A stretch of 64,000 nucleotides of DNA, taken from the NCBI RefSeq assembly GCF_003131205.1, contig NZ_QFFY01000001.1, positions 1,426,001-1,490,000 of the forward strand, written 5' to 3'. Below the pieces are notes generated by a model. It ran no database searches, was not told the origin of the DNA, and saw nothing but the letters and a program-made list of their open reading frames with translations. Each line of letters begins with the position of its first letter. Position 1 is the first letter of the stretch. The stretch is from Occallatibacter savannae (GTDB taxonomy: Bacteria > Acidobacteriota > Terriglobia > Terriglobales > Acidobacteriaceae). Shown here piece after piece: positions 54,263 through 63,013 of the stretch. The position numbers were made by a program, and so were the translations under genes.

Positions 54263-54787
54263 CTATCGTTCGATTACCCCGCAGGCGATCCGGTCCCCGG
54301 AATTCCCGGAAGGATCGGACATGAGGTCATCTGCCTTCGCGTGAATCACGAGGGCTGTTCCGCCCTCATGGAAAAGTGAGTTCTGTCCATCGGCCAGCGT
54401 CGCACCGCTGATCGTGAACGTCGCGCTCGCTTTTCCGTTTTGCCCAACCGTCAGGTTCTCGAGGTCGCCAACGTGCGGGTGCGGCTCCTGCGAATTCTTT
54501 GCCCCGTGGTGCGCGCCCGTGGGATTAAAGTGGCCACCCGCGGTTGTAAATCCCGGCGCTTCGCACTTGCCAACTGTGTGAATGTGAATTCCATGCTCGC
54601 CCGGCGTCAGCTGCGACACCTTCACACTCACCTTGACGCCGTTCGGGGTCGAAGTAAATCTCGCCGTTCCGATCTTCGCGCCCTGGGCATTCTTGATTTC
54701 TGCATGAGCCGCCTTCGGGCCTGCCGCAACCGCCGGTAATGTCGCAGCCAGCAGTGCACACGCCGCAATCGCTAAACCAAATCTCAT
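54263..54787 (-). CDS. sodC: superoxide dismutase [Cu-Zn]
   Basis: 174 aa with a signal peptide (MRFGLAIAACALLAATLPAV), then the SodC core: GEHGIHIHTVGKCEAPGF, GGHFNPTGAHHG, PHPHVGDLEN, and DGQNSLFHEGGTALVIHAKA. The Cu/Zn ligands (His pairs and the bridging His) and the disulphide Cys residues (GKCEAP and IACGV) are visible. It is a periplasmic enzyme that removes superoxide. Start ATG with GGGAGG upstream. Confidence 0.93.
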   Translation of the reverse strand: MRFGLAIAACALLAATLPAVAAGPKAAHAEIKNAQGAKIGTARFTSTPNGVKVSVKVSQLTPGEHGIHIHTVGKCEAPGFTTAGGHFNPTGAHHGAKNSQEPHPHVGDLENLTVGQNGKASATFTISGATLADGQNSLFHEGGTALVIHAKADDLMSDPSGNSGDRIACGVIER

Positions 54788-54844
54788 TGCAAAACCTCCC
54801 TTGAAAGTTCGTCGCCTTCTTCAGCGTTGATCATCTTACACGAG

Positions 54845-55213
54845 CTAGAGGCTCGCTCCGAATGCCAGCAGTCTCCCATCACAGTCCTTCACCACAAACT
54901 CCCGAGTATGCCAGGGAGTATCCGCAAGGTTCCGCACCATCTCTACGCCTTTCCCTGCGAGTTCCGCGTGAAGCGCGTCCGCATTCTCGATATGAACGTA
55001 TGCATCTAGAAGCTCGTCCGCGTACTTGTCCGGGTTGGCGGACGGCGGGGCAGCACAACGGATGTGAATTGCATGCCCATCACGCGCCATGATCGCGTAA
55101 ACCGGGGGATCCTGCCACGTTCCGAGGCAATCGAAACCAAGCTTCTCCCGGTAGTACTCGAGCGTGGCTGGGATGTTCAGGGTGAAGAAAAGAGGCACAA
55201 TCTGGCGAATCAT
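54845..55213 (-). CDS. VOC-family (glyoxalase/bleomycin-resistance-like) protein
   Basis: 122 aa with the VOC beta-alpha-beta-beta-beta fold: VPLFFTLNIPATLEYYREKL near the start, HIRC in the middle and REFVVKDCDGRLLAF near the end. The fold alone does not fix the substrate; glyoxalase, dioxygenase and antibiotic-binding members share it. It is the gene after sodC on the same strand across 57 bp. Confidence 0.75.
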   Translation of the reverse strand: MIRQIVPLFFTLNIPATLEYYREKLGFDCLGTWQDPPVYAIMARDGHAIHIRCAAPPSANPDKYADELLDAYVHIENADALHAELAGKGVEMVRNLADTPWHTREFVVKDCDGRLLAFGASL

Positions 55214-55351
55214 GGCGCCAGTCTACCCTGCGGCCGACGTTACATCGCTGTGAAAACCAGGATTCCTTCAGTTCCTCGAATCTTCCGAAACCGGTCTCGG
55301 GGCCCGCGGCATCTTAAGGACAAGAGTGTCGAATGTCCCTGTGAGGTATCT

Positions 55352-55933
55352 ATGAAGAAGCTTTCCGCAGTGCTCCTGCTCGCTCTCTCTGCTCCCGCGA
55401 TAACCGCCGTGGCCCAGCGCTCTGCCATTCCCAGCGGAACCGAAATTACCGTACGAACCGACGAGCCGATCGATGCCGATGTCCAGAATGCTGACACCTC
55501 TCATATGTACCGGGGCACCGTCAGCAAAGACGTTCTCGGTGCAGATGGCCGCGTTCTCATCCCGCGCGGATCGCCCGCATCGCTCGCTGCCATTCGCGAA
55601 AACAACGCTCTCTCGGTAGATCTGCGCTCCGTCCGCGTTCGCGGAGTTCGCTACACGGTTGAGAGCGCTGACGTGCAGGCCGGCGATCAAAAGCAGGGTG
55701 TCGGTAAGAACTCGCGCACGGGCAAGTACGTTGGCGGCGGCGCCGCCGCGGGAGCTCTGATCGGAGCCATTGCCGGCGGAGGTAAAGGCGCAGCGATTGG
55801 CGCTCTGGCCGGAGGCGCAGCCGGTGCAGGCGCGCAGACGCTTACCCGCGGCAAGAAGCTCAGCGTACCGGCAGAGAGCAACCTCACCTTCCGGCTGCAA
55901 CACGATCTGAGGGTGGGACACTCAGCCCGGTAG
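55352..55933 (+). CDS. exported glycine-zipper protein
   Basis: From ATG 55352 a signal peptide (MKKLSAVLLLALSAPAITAV) precedes a strand-rich part (EITVRTDEPIDADVQNADTS). A glycine-zipper segment (GGGAAAGALIGAIAGGGKGA... near 130-160) follows. The C-terminus is basic. Such zippers occur in outer-membrane or periplasmic envelope proteins. No Pfam-level name is certain. It ends before a strong terminator. Confidence 0.75.
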   Translation: MKKLSAVLLLALSAPAITAVAQRSAIPSGTEITVRTDEPIDADVQNADTSHMYRGTVSKDVLGADGRVLIPRGSPASLAAIRENNALSVDLRSVRVRGVRYTVESADVQAGDQKQGVGKNSRTGKYVGGGAAAGALIGAIAGGGKGAAIGALAGGAAGAGAQTLTRGKKLSVPAESNLTFRLQHDLRVGHSAR

Positions 55934-55962
55934 CCTAACCTACGCTTTCCAGACCACCCCCT

Positions 55963-55994
55963 GAAGAGGGCGAGCCCAACGGCTCGCCCTCTTC
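55963..55994 (+). terminator. rho-independent terminator
   Basis: A perfect 14-bp stem (GAAGAGGGCGAGCC/GGCTCGCCCTCTTC) with loop CAAC, followed by TTTGTG, 29 bp after the glycine-zipper gene. Confidence 0.85.
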
Positions 55995-56058
55995 TTTGTG
56001 CTCCTTCTTTCTGCGAGCTGTTGATAACTTTCGCCTTTTGTTCGCCTACAATGATCAC

Positions 56059-56286
56059 GTGTGGCAGCTACCCCATTCACAGATTTGCGATTACACCGTG
56101 CGGTGCAAAGGCTGTGGCGAGAACATTCCCGCTCCAGTACTGACGATGCCGGATACCTGGATCGTGGCGGACTGTCCACTCTGCCACAAGCGGCGCTCGT
56201 ATCTTCCGCCCGAGATTTTCCGGGGACGCCTCTCTCATCTGCTTCTTAGCCGCAAGCCGGTGCGATCCGAAACGAAGTTCCGCTGA
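56059..56286 (+). CDS. zinc-ribbon-like small protein (75 aa)
   Basis: From the GTG at 56059 the protein has VRCKGCGENIPAPV and ADCPLCHKRRSY, two CxxC knuckles of a zinc ribbon, then a short basic tail. A longer frame starts at 55996 inside the terminator tail, which is unlikely. No partner is evident. Confidence 0.55.
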   Translation: MWQLPHSQICDYTVRCKGCGENIPAPVLTMPDTWIVADCPLCHKRRSYLPPEIFRGRLSHLLLSRKPVRSETKFR

Positions 56287-56392
56287 GGATGGAGGGAGTT
56301 CCAGTCATGTGGCGAGACGAGGAAGAGCGCAACAGGCGCCCAGGCCCGGATGCGCCACGAATTAAATCCATACAGGGGATCGGTGCGGCGAA

Positions 56393-56439
56393 TGGTGACC
56401 CCGGGAAGATTCGAACTTCCGACACGCAGTTTAGGAAAG
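56393..56439 (-). tRNA. 3' fragment of tRNA-Arg (anticodon CCT), likely attachment site
   Basis: On the minus strand the sequence runs from the anticodon loop (TTTCCTAAACTG), through the variable loop GTGTC and the T-arm GGAAGTTCGAATCTTCC, to acceptor CGGGGTC, A and CCA at 56393. The D-arm is missing: only about 65 bases separate the possible 5' acceptor complement at 56451-56457 from the CCA. So the 5' half is not a normal tRNA. A 3' half of this kind is what tRNA-integrating elements leave at one end, with the element on the higher-coordinate side. Confidence 0.75.
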
Positions 56440-56459
56440 CAAGATTCCAACGGGGTCGC

Positions 56460-57013
56460 CAATTGGATCAATCAGTTATAGACGTATCGGCTTCTGTAAA
56501 TCGGACAGAAACCTTCACATTCGGCACTTAGTGGGCAGCAGATTGGGCAACACAATCACTTCCAGAATCGGCGAATTTTGAGTCCACCTTCTGGCGCTGA
56601 AAACCTTGGAAATACTTAGCATTTTCAAGGAATTGAGCGCTTTGTCTCTTTTTGATTCGTGAGGATCGGTGAGGGCCTGTTTGGGCCGGATGGTCACGAA
56701 CGGGTCACGTGTTCCGAGCAATCCCCAGAATGCGACGACGCCCCCGACACCTCTTTTCACACTTGCAAAGGCGAACAGCAAAGGTTGTGACAAGAGAAGG
56801 GTGGCGAAGCACCGCCGACAACAGAGATTCTTACCCCGTGTCAGCGCGGCATTGACCACGTATTCGAGACGTCCATTAAATTCAAAATTTTATATACATA
56901 GAACTTAACGTAGATGGGTTAAGTGAGCACTGGTCAGGGCCGCTTCGATTAGCGATCAGGCAACGGTCACGTCTCGCCCCCTGAACCATCAGTTCGCGCG
57001 ATTCCACGACTGG
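56460..57013. other. gene-free element edge
   Basis: No supported gene. Two overlapping frames (56515-56859 minus, 56669-56908 plus) have no protein-like pattern. Base composition changes from the G+C-rich core to a more A/T-rich sequence, e.g. around 56880-56900, in line with an island border. Confidence 0.45.
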
Positions 57014-57043
57014 ACGTAGTATAGCTTTAAAGCTATACTACGT
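57014..57043. promoter_or_regulatory. perfect 30-bp palindrome, likely operator
   Basis: The left half ACGTAGTATAGCTTT is exactly reverse-complementary to the right half. A related 18-bp site (TATAG...CTATA, 15 of 18 bases matching the palindrome core) lies at 57095-57112, where it overlaps a possible -10 box TATAGT. This is a two-site operator pattern, presumably for the XRE regulator encoded downstream. Confidence 0.75.
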
Positions 57044-57144
57044 AAGTAATGTGAGGCCTCTAGGGAAGCCGGGCTGAAAATTTCAGACCTCATGTATAGT
57101 GTTTAAGCTATAGAGGGTCCGAGGTATGTCCGGAATGGTGCAGC

Positions 57145-57585
57145 TTGGCGGCGACGAAACCAGAAAGAGTGAGAGAGTTGTTGCGGCAGCTGAATGCCGC
57201 GCCTCCGGCACCAGATGGCGTAGCTGCCCGTACCATGCTCGAACACATCATAACTGCGGTAGAAGACGAGCTAAGCGGAATACCTCGATGCCCCGCCCCG
57301 GGGTCTTTAACAGACGGTCGAATGTACCCTCCGTCAGACGACTACGAGAGGCAATCTCCGGATGCACGTATGCGCGTGTTTCGCAATCGACGCCATAGAA
57401 CCGTAATTGGAATAAACGGCGCAATTCAGATTCAAAGCCACGACGGCACCGTCGAGATTGACAAACCAGGATCTGATGGCAAGACGATCACAGATTTCTT
57501 ATCGGAGAAGAATGCAGATGAACCCGATTCAGCGTTTGCAGCAAGCAATTCAAGGGGCTCACCCCCAAGCCCAAATGAGCCTTGA
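57145..57585 (+). CDS. hypothetical protein, first gene of three-gene operon (146 aa)
   Basis: TTG-initiated, 146 aa. The N-terminal helical region is ERVRELLRQLNAAPPAPDGV followed by AARTMLEHIITAVEDEL. A central stretch may be a beta-sheet domain (HRTVIGINGAIQIQSHDGTV). No catalytic motif or family is recognised. It overlaps the XRE gene by about 68 bp in another frame and is downstream of the palindromic operator, so it is first in the operon. Confidence 0.6.
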   Translation: MAATKPERVRELLRQLNAAPPAPDGVAARTMLEHIITAVEDELSGIPRCPAPGSLTDGRMYPPSDDYERQSPDARMRVFRNRRHRTVIGINGAIQIQSHDGTVEIDKPGSDGKTITDFLSEKNADEPDSAFAASNSRGSPPSPNEP

Positions 57586-58174
57586 GCCACCACTTCGCGA
57601 CCAAGGGGTCTGGTTGCTTGACATTGACCATAAGGACAAAAAGTTGGCGATTGAGTGGAGCCAGAGAACTGGGTTTGGCATTTCAGGAGTGGGGTTCGAA
57701 ACCTTCGGAGAGTCTGCTGACGAGCGGTTTGGCTCAGTCGAGGAAGCTAGAGGGCGGATTGATGAACTCCTTTCGACGGATCAGCAGCCGGCCCCACCCG
57801 TCCCCGTGCTGATGGCTCGCCTCCGAGAACAGCGGAAAGTAACGCAAAAAGAACTTGCGAACCGGCTAGGGGTCAGCCAAGCCACCGTATCTGGAATTGA
57901 GCGGCGCGAAGATATCCAATTGAGCACCTTCTTTCGATTTGTCTCGGCACTTGGGGGAAAGACTGATCTCTGCATATTCTTCGCAGATGCACGCTATCGT
58001 CTTGTCGGGGATGGGCAGAAACCCGGTTGCGCGCATGTCAGTGATGTGAGAGAAAACGCCCACAATGCAAACTTTCACAACTTCACTAGCCTTCTCGCAA
58101 CGGGAGGCCTTAGGCGCGCAAATCAAATCGCTGACGCGATAAGCGGGCGGCGCGCAGTAATCGAGATGCCGTAA
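57518..58174 (+). CDS. XRE-family regulator with N-terminal domain (218 aa)
   Basis: The start is taken at ATG 57518 (GGAGAAG about 10 bases upstream); 57512 and 57458 are alternatives. The N-terminal 90 residues form a small alpha/beta domain (GVWLLDIDHKDKKLAIEW). The helix-turn-helix is MARLREQRKVTQKELANRLG with VSQATVSGIERRED, near residues 95-130. The C-terminus is helical (SLLATGGLRRANQIADAISG). It ends 0 bp before the ATPase (TAA then ATG). It may repress its own operon through the palindrome. Confidence 0.75.
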   Translation: MNPIQRLQQAIQGAHPQAQMSLEPPLRDQGVWLLDIDHKDKKLAIEWSQRTGFGISGVGFETFGESADERFGSVEEARGRIDELLSTDQQPAPPVPVLMARLREQRKVTQKELANRLGVSQATVSGIERREDIQLSTFFRFVSALGGKTDLCIFFADARYRLVGDGQKPGCAHVSDVRENAHNANFHNFTSLLATGGLRRANQIADAISGRRAVIEMP

Positions 58175-59977
58175 ATGCGGACGATCACCTTCTACTCTTA
58201 CAAAGGCGGCGTCGGCCGTTCATTGCTCGTAGCGAACACCGCTCGGTACTTATCGATACTCGAGAAGAGCGTTGTCGCGCTCGATTTCGACCTTGAAGCG
58301 CCTGGTCTCCACTACAAGTTCGCACTCGGAAGTGACGGCACGAGTAAGTGTGAACCGTGTCCCGGAGTAGTGGATCTTCTCACTGAGTTCATTGATACAG
58401 GAAGCTTCCCGGAATCTCTGAATCCATATGCGGCGGCGATTCCGGTCGTCAATACTGCTGGATCAATTAGAGTGATGCGAGCTGGCACTGCTCCTCAAGG
58501 CGACTATTGGAGAAAGCTCTCAAGAATCGATTGGACCGATCTTTTCTATGGATCAGAGCCCATTGGCACCCAGTTCTTTTTGGAACTCAGAGAGAGGATT
58601 CGGCAAGAGTTCAATCCGGATTTTTGCCTTATCGATGCCCGGACTGGAATCACAGACATGGGTGGAATAGCAACCACTGTTCTGCCAGACATAGTAGTTT
58701 GCTTAGCCCTCGATAGTTTGGAGCACCTGGAAGGTCTCCGGGCAATGATGAACGGGGTTAGACAGACTGCTGCGACTGAGGGATTGAACGTTGCACTCGT
58801 ACCTATCATTTCGCGAGTGAGGGCACGAAGAGATCAAGCGACGGAACGACTTGCCCTCGAAAAGGCTCGGGCCTATCTCGATGCACCTATCAGGCCCGGT
58901 TCCCCACCCCTCGGCCTAGCTGAGCTTGTGTCACTTCATTCAGAACCATTGCTGGATTTCGAAGAACAAGTGCTAGTCGGTGGTAAGAGGAGCCCACACG
59001 AGCATGCTCTCTTGCGGGACTACCTAAAGCTTTTTTCAAAGATCATCCCTGCCGAGGATGTTCGTCCGCATGTCGGTCAGCTAATCCAGAAGGCGGTGAG
59101 CCGACTACTTGATGACCCAGATGGCGCACAGAGCGATCTGGAGATCCTGACTACATACTGTGCAGACGAGGAGGCGTACCGGGCGTTGCTGAAGCTTTAT
59201 CAGGTCCGTAAAGCGCCGCTTGAGAAAATCATAGCGACAGCAGCCATGATGTGGCAGCTTCGAGCCTCAGGTTCAGGTCCAGAGCCGTTGATCGTTGATA
59301 TTGTTCGATCCGCATATTCGGAGCCCCGCGTTACTGAGGTTCAAAAACAGTACGTCGAGTTCGCCGAGGAAATATGGAGATCGAGCGGCATGGAAGATGC
59401 GCGCCTAGGAATGACAATTGCCGGTTTGTACGGCTTGGAAAGGCGCGATCGCTCGACACGTCTCTTGATGGACTATATCGAAAGAGCAGAGATACCCCAT
59501 CCAAGTATTATTGTGACTCTCGTCGATTTGCTCAGATCCGCGAGGAATTTAACGGCGGCGATGTCAATTATTGATCGCTTCAAGGCCGTTGTAGACATTC
59601 CGTCATTTCATACAGCTTGGGTTAAATCTGTCCTGGACCTCAACGATGTCTCGAAAGCAAGGGAAATTCTGCAAGACACGTCTTTTCGAGCAGCCGCCGT
59701 CAAAGCGGACGATCCACCAGCCTATGTGAAACTAATGAAATTGGCAGGCTCCGAATCGTTCTTGCCTTCTCTGTTTGAAGCAATCGAGACGGCAGCAAGT
59801 ACTGGTGAGGTATCGAAATTGCAGGAGTTGGCTGAGATTGCTCAGGACGAGAGATTGGAAGACGAGTTCGATATGCATCTACGTGGACGCGTACCTGAAC
59901 GGTATCAAGACGAAATCCGACGGAGCTTGCAGAAACGCTCCCGTCGCATCCGGCCTCTACGGCCGTTTTCGGAATAG
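58175..59977 (+). CDS. KGGVGRS-type MinD/ParA-like ATPase with helical C-terminal domain (600 aa)
   Basis: The N-terminal 300 residues are a SIMIBI P-loop ATPase: deviant Walker A YKGGVGRSLLVAN at residue 8, Walker A' ALDFDLEAPGLHYKF, and Walker B-like LIDARTGITDMGG. The signature Lys at the start of the loop is present, but the usual GK[ST] is GRS. The C-terminal half (about 310-600) is all-helical, possibly a repeat or TPR-like domain, and is not a ParB-binding tail. Related ATPases occur in NTP-dependent conflict systems. The ATG follows the XRE stop directly, so it is co-transcribed. Confidence 0.8.
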   Translation: MRTITFYSYKGGVGRSLLVANTARYLSILEKSVVALDFDLEAPGLHYKFALGSDGTSKCEPCPGVVDLLTEFIDTGSFPESLNPYAAAIPVVNTAGSIRVMRAGTAPQGDYWRKLSRIDWTDLFYGSEPIGTQFFLELRERIRQEFNPDFCLIDARTGITDMGGIATTVLPDIVVCLALDSLEHLEGLRAMMNGVRQTAATEGLNVALVPIISRVRARRDQATERLALEKARAYLDAPIRPGSPPLGLAELVSLHSEPLLDFEEQVLVGGKRSPHEHALLRDYLKLFSKIIPAEDVRPHVGQLIQKAVSRLLDDPDGAQSDLEILTTYCADEEAYRALLKLYQVRKAPLEKIIATAAMMWQLRASGSGPEPLIVDIVRSAYSEPRVTEVQKQYVEFAEEIWRSSGMEDARLGMTIAGLYGLERRDRSTRLLMDYIERAEIPHPSIIVTLVDLLRSARNLTAAMSIIDRFKAVVDIPSFHTAWVKSVLDLNDVSKAREILQDTSFRAAAVKADDPPAYVKLMKLAGSESFLPSLFEAIETAASTGEVSKLQELAEIAQDERLEDEFDMHLRGRVPERYQDEIRRSLQKRSRRIRPLRPFSE

Positions 59978-60268
59978 ACCGGCAGGGGAAAATCAATGTC
60001 GATGATCCCCTTCGGAAAAAATTAGGCCTTTGAAGTTCGAAGCAGGTATCGGAAGATACTGATCGACGTGAGAAGCGCAATTCCAGATTGCGAATCCACC
60101 ATAGTGACGTTGCGATGAGAACAGGGCGCCTTCTCGCCCTTGTTTTCTGCCCTGTTCTCAAGCAAGCTAGCCTGTTTCCCTGGCTGTTCTCATCCTGATC
60201 GGCTGATGTTCCTACGAGTTCGCATCAAAACAGTCTGAATAAAATTTAAAGGAGGCTCCGACACGAAC

Positions 60269-60476
60269 ATGGCTTCCAATGACTTTGCCCACCGTTACAA
60301 TCCGGATGGAACCGTTGACTCCATATGTCGTCAGTGCTTTGCGACTATTGCGAAAGGAAACCCGAGAGTGCGAACTTTTCGCGTCCGAGAATAAGCACGT
60401 GTGCGAGCAGGGCACTCGGGAACGCTTCGAATATTGGAAGAGACCGATAGACGAACTCGGGCAGCAGGCGAGTTAA
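60269..60476 (+). pseudogene. small conserved-type protein broken by a frameshift
   Basis: ATG 60269 (AAAGGAGG upstream) opens a frame that reads FAHRYNPDGTVDSICRQCFA and then stops at 60394. A second frame then reads ETRECELFASENKHVCEQGT and on to 60476. Together they give the usual family pattern of a C-x2-C and a later HVC. The shift of +1 near 60357 (about GCGAAAGGAAAC) splits the protein. It may be a pseudogene, a sequencing error or a frameshift site. Confidence 0.6.
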
Positions 60477-60564
60477 GCCCCCGGGCATTTTCTCCGGTCC
60501 TCGTCGCGCCTGGATTCGTGTTGCACCTACACTGCCGAGCAGAACGAAGCAATGTCTGCGACCC

Positions 60565-60780
60565 TCAGACCACTTTTGGCAGAGGCCCCCTGTGCGGACG
60601 ATGACCTGAGGCTTGGGGACCTTCAATCGAGATATCTGCTTCGAGTTCGGCAATTCTGAGAAGAATTATCCGGCGGATCGCAAGAACTGAGGGGTCGCTG
60701 GCAGCACATTCGTGGGTTCGATCAAGGTCGTTTACAGTTTTACGCAGGACATCAATGGCTTTTTGCGCAGTTGAAGACAT
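60565..60780 (-). CDS. small helical protein (71 aa)
   Basis: 71 aa, mostly helical: AQKAIDVLRKTVNDLDRTHE then VLAIRRIILLRIAELEADIS, with a short unstructured C-terminus. No family is recognised. Start ATG 60780. It lies between the broken small gene and a gene-poor stretch in the second island. Confidence 0.5.
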   Translation of the reverse strand: MSSTAQKAIDVLRKTVNDLDRTHECAASDPSVLAIRRIILLRIAELEADISIEGPQASGHRPHRGPLPKVV

Positions 60781-61792
60781 AGACGTTTTCCCGTATGTTG
60801 CGGTTCGATGACGTGAGAACCGGCAGAGATGCTTCGCTCAAACGATTACCTCAGTAATTAGAAGGCTAGTCCCCCCACTGAGCTTGGGCTCCATGGGACG
60901 ATGCGGATTCCCAACCGCACAAAGAAGGCTGGCGCGATGCGAGTCTACACTCGACGAAAAGATTGTCCGAAACCGAAATGCCCGAAGCTGTAGTCTGGTC
61001 GGGCCTTCCGGGCATTCATCATAGCTAGGTTAAAGAGTTGATGTTGCGTTAGGAAACGCTCCCAATTGAAGGGCAGAAAGTCTCAGCTTGTTTCGAGAAA
61101 ATGAGCAATCGATCCCGCTCGTGGCGCACATCGCCTCAGGTCTCGATCTTGGCAAACGTGTACGTTTCGGCTTCGGCAATCCTGAGCGACAGGACGCGTT
61201 TCATGTGCGATATCGCCGAATCCTGAGGGTCACTCGCTCCACGTTCAGCAAGCAGCGCGGAGAATCTTGGATGTCCAGGAAGCGGAGTAAGTGAACATGA
61301 CGGACCTTTCAATCCTTATGCAAGTGGGCCTGACGATGCGAGCACTTGCGGGACCTCGATCTGGCTAGAAACGCGGCGAGAACTTCCATCTGAAGAATTT
61401 GCCGTTGTGCGTCGTCCGCCCCTTGGTGATCGCCAGCAGACTGGAACCGATCTCGTTTCAAAGAGAGTCTTGCTTTGGCAATGAGAATCTGCCGATTCAT
61501 GGGAGAACGATATCGCCATGCCGATCCTCCGACAATGGCGAGCCGGTAATCTTCCGGTCACACTTTTAGTCATTGGGTAGGTGCACTTGCCACATCGGAC
61601 GAAGAATGGCCCTGGTTTGGCCTTGTTCTTTTCTCAGCATGGTTTCGAGGCGTAGCAGACGAAAATCAGCACTACTTGATACGCCGCTTTATTGCTCCTA
61701 ATCCCACTGAATGCCGCATGTAGCAGCCTCTCGTCTGGGGTCGGCTCGGGGGCGTAGGCGAACGAGGTAATATGCTCCCTTAAAATCCGTGC
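60781..61792. other. gene-poor stretch of the second island
   Basis: No convincing gene. A 63-codon frame on the minus strand (61309-61500) and a 68-codon TTG frame on the plus strand (61088-61294) are the best candidates. Neither has a ribosome-binding site or a recognisable domain. The sequence is low in repeats. Confidence 0.4.
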
Positions 61793-62020
61793 ATGACGAA
61801 ATTTTCAGAATTTGCAGATGTCAGGTTTAGCGCTGCGGAGTTTGCTGAGGGTGAACCGTTTATTACGACGCTCGAAAACGGGCCAAAGACAAACACGATT
61901 CTCGATGACAAAACAGATTTCCTCTTAATCCTCAAAGCCGGCACTACACCGCATCAGGCGGAACGGCTCGTGCATGAATTGAATGCTCACGTCAAACAGA
62001 TCGGCCTCCAGAGGCGTTGA
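61793..62020 (+). CDS. hypothetical protein (75 aa)
   Basis: 75 aa: N-terminus FSEFADVRFSAAEFAEGEPF followed by a strand-helix region (TDFLLILKAGTTPHQAERLV). It ends HELNAHVKQIGLQRR. A regular small alpha/beta protein; no family is recognised. Start ATG 61793. Confidence 0.5.
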   Translation: MTKFSEFADVRFSAAEFAEGEPFITTLENGPKTNTILDDKTDFLLILKAGTTPHQAERLVHELNAHVKQIGLQRR

Positions 62021-62181
62021 ATACTCATTTTGCGCTTCCATGAGTTCAGGCGGTTTTGCGGACATACCTCTGCTGACCACTCATCGAAAAGCCGCGCCCT
62101 CTTTTCTCCGTCGCCAAATCGTACATTGAGAGACAGAGCTTTAGTAATCCGAAGGACCCATCTTTGGGAGCTATCGCTTCA

Positions 62182-62451
62182 TCAATCCAAATTGGTTTTT
62201 TCTGCGTCGTCGGAGGTGATAAGGATGGTTTTGAGACCAGGGTTCTGGTTGGCCGCAAACTCAGCGACTTGCTTCCACCGTTCTGAATCGCCCCAGATGA
62301 CGATGAGCTCGACGGGCTGCGCCTCAATTAGTTTCAGCGCTTCGGAAGTGCGGACCGAAACACTCACTTGAAAGCGGGTATCGAGCAGCATCTTCCGCGT
62401 GCATAGCGACTGGGGTTCATTTCCGAGCAGGAGTGCGCGGGGGCGCGTCAT
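62182..62451 (-). CDS. degenerate receiver-like protein (89 aa)
   Basis: 89 aa with the fold order of a response-regulator receiver (RALLLGNEPQSLCTRKMLL, VELIVIWGDSERW, LKTILITSDDAEKTN). The acidic pair at the start of the fold is replaced by GNE. An Asp exists in IVIWGDSE, but not at the usual spacing. It is short and lacks the last helix of a full receiver. It resembles a second degenerate receiver in this window at 48864. Confidence 0.45.
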   Translation of the reverse strand: MTRPRALLLGNEPQSLCTRKMLLDTRFQVSVSVRTSEALKLIEAQPVELIVIWGDSERWKQVAEFAANQNPGLKTILITSDDAEKTNLD

Positions 62452-62524
62452 GGGCTTCTACTTTCCTTTTGGTGAGATGGCCTTTGCGCCAGAAGGAGTT
62501 GTACATCTCCACCCGACGCGTACC

Positions 62525-62734
62525 TCAAGCTTCAGCGCCCGTGAGCGGCAGATCAGTGGCTTCGGTTTGGAAAGTCCATCCCATAGCACGATCAAGCTCA
62601 GAGAGCTTTTCTTCCAGGCGGATGGCCATCAGTTCCGCCTCGTAGCGGCTCCGCACTACAGTTACAACCACTCTCTGATCAGTTTTCAAATTGAAGCGCA
62701 CTACCGCGAAATGAGCCAGGTCATTGCTCGACAT
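62525..62734 (-). CDS. small hypothetical protein (69 aa)
   Basis: From the internal ATG at 62734 the protein starts MSSNDLAHFAVVRFNLKTDQ, then RVVVTVVRSRYEAELMAIRL, and ends in LPLTGAEA. A longer frame from 63079 covers the upstream region with no protein-like pattern. GGGGGT lies just upstream of the ATG. Function unknown. Confidence 0.45.
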   Translation of the reverse strand: MSSNDLAHFAVVRFNLKTDQRVVVTVVRSRYEAELMAIRLEEKLSELDRAMGWTFQTEATDLPLTGAEA

Positions 62735-63013
62735 TGTGACCCCCGCGATATTTATACACGGCGATGACGGCCGGACCAGGGCCGAGGTTGATCGGGGGCC
62801 GATCTTTTCCTCAGATGAATACCTCACACCCTGGACTCGCTCGGTGAGCATCGAGGCGTCCGTAGGATCAGATGTAAATTGGCGCGCAAAAAACCGGAGC
62901 AGGCCTTGATCTGCTCCGGAACCCTTGGTTGTTCTTCTTTCTCTGATGATCGTAGCAAACATCCATAAAAATCGCGGCGAAAAAGCCGCGCGATTGACTT
63001 TATCGAGAATAAC

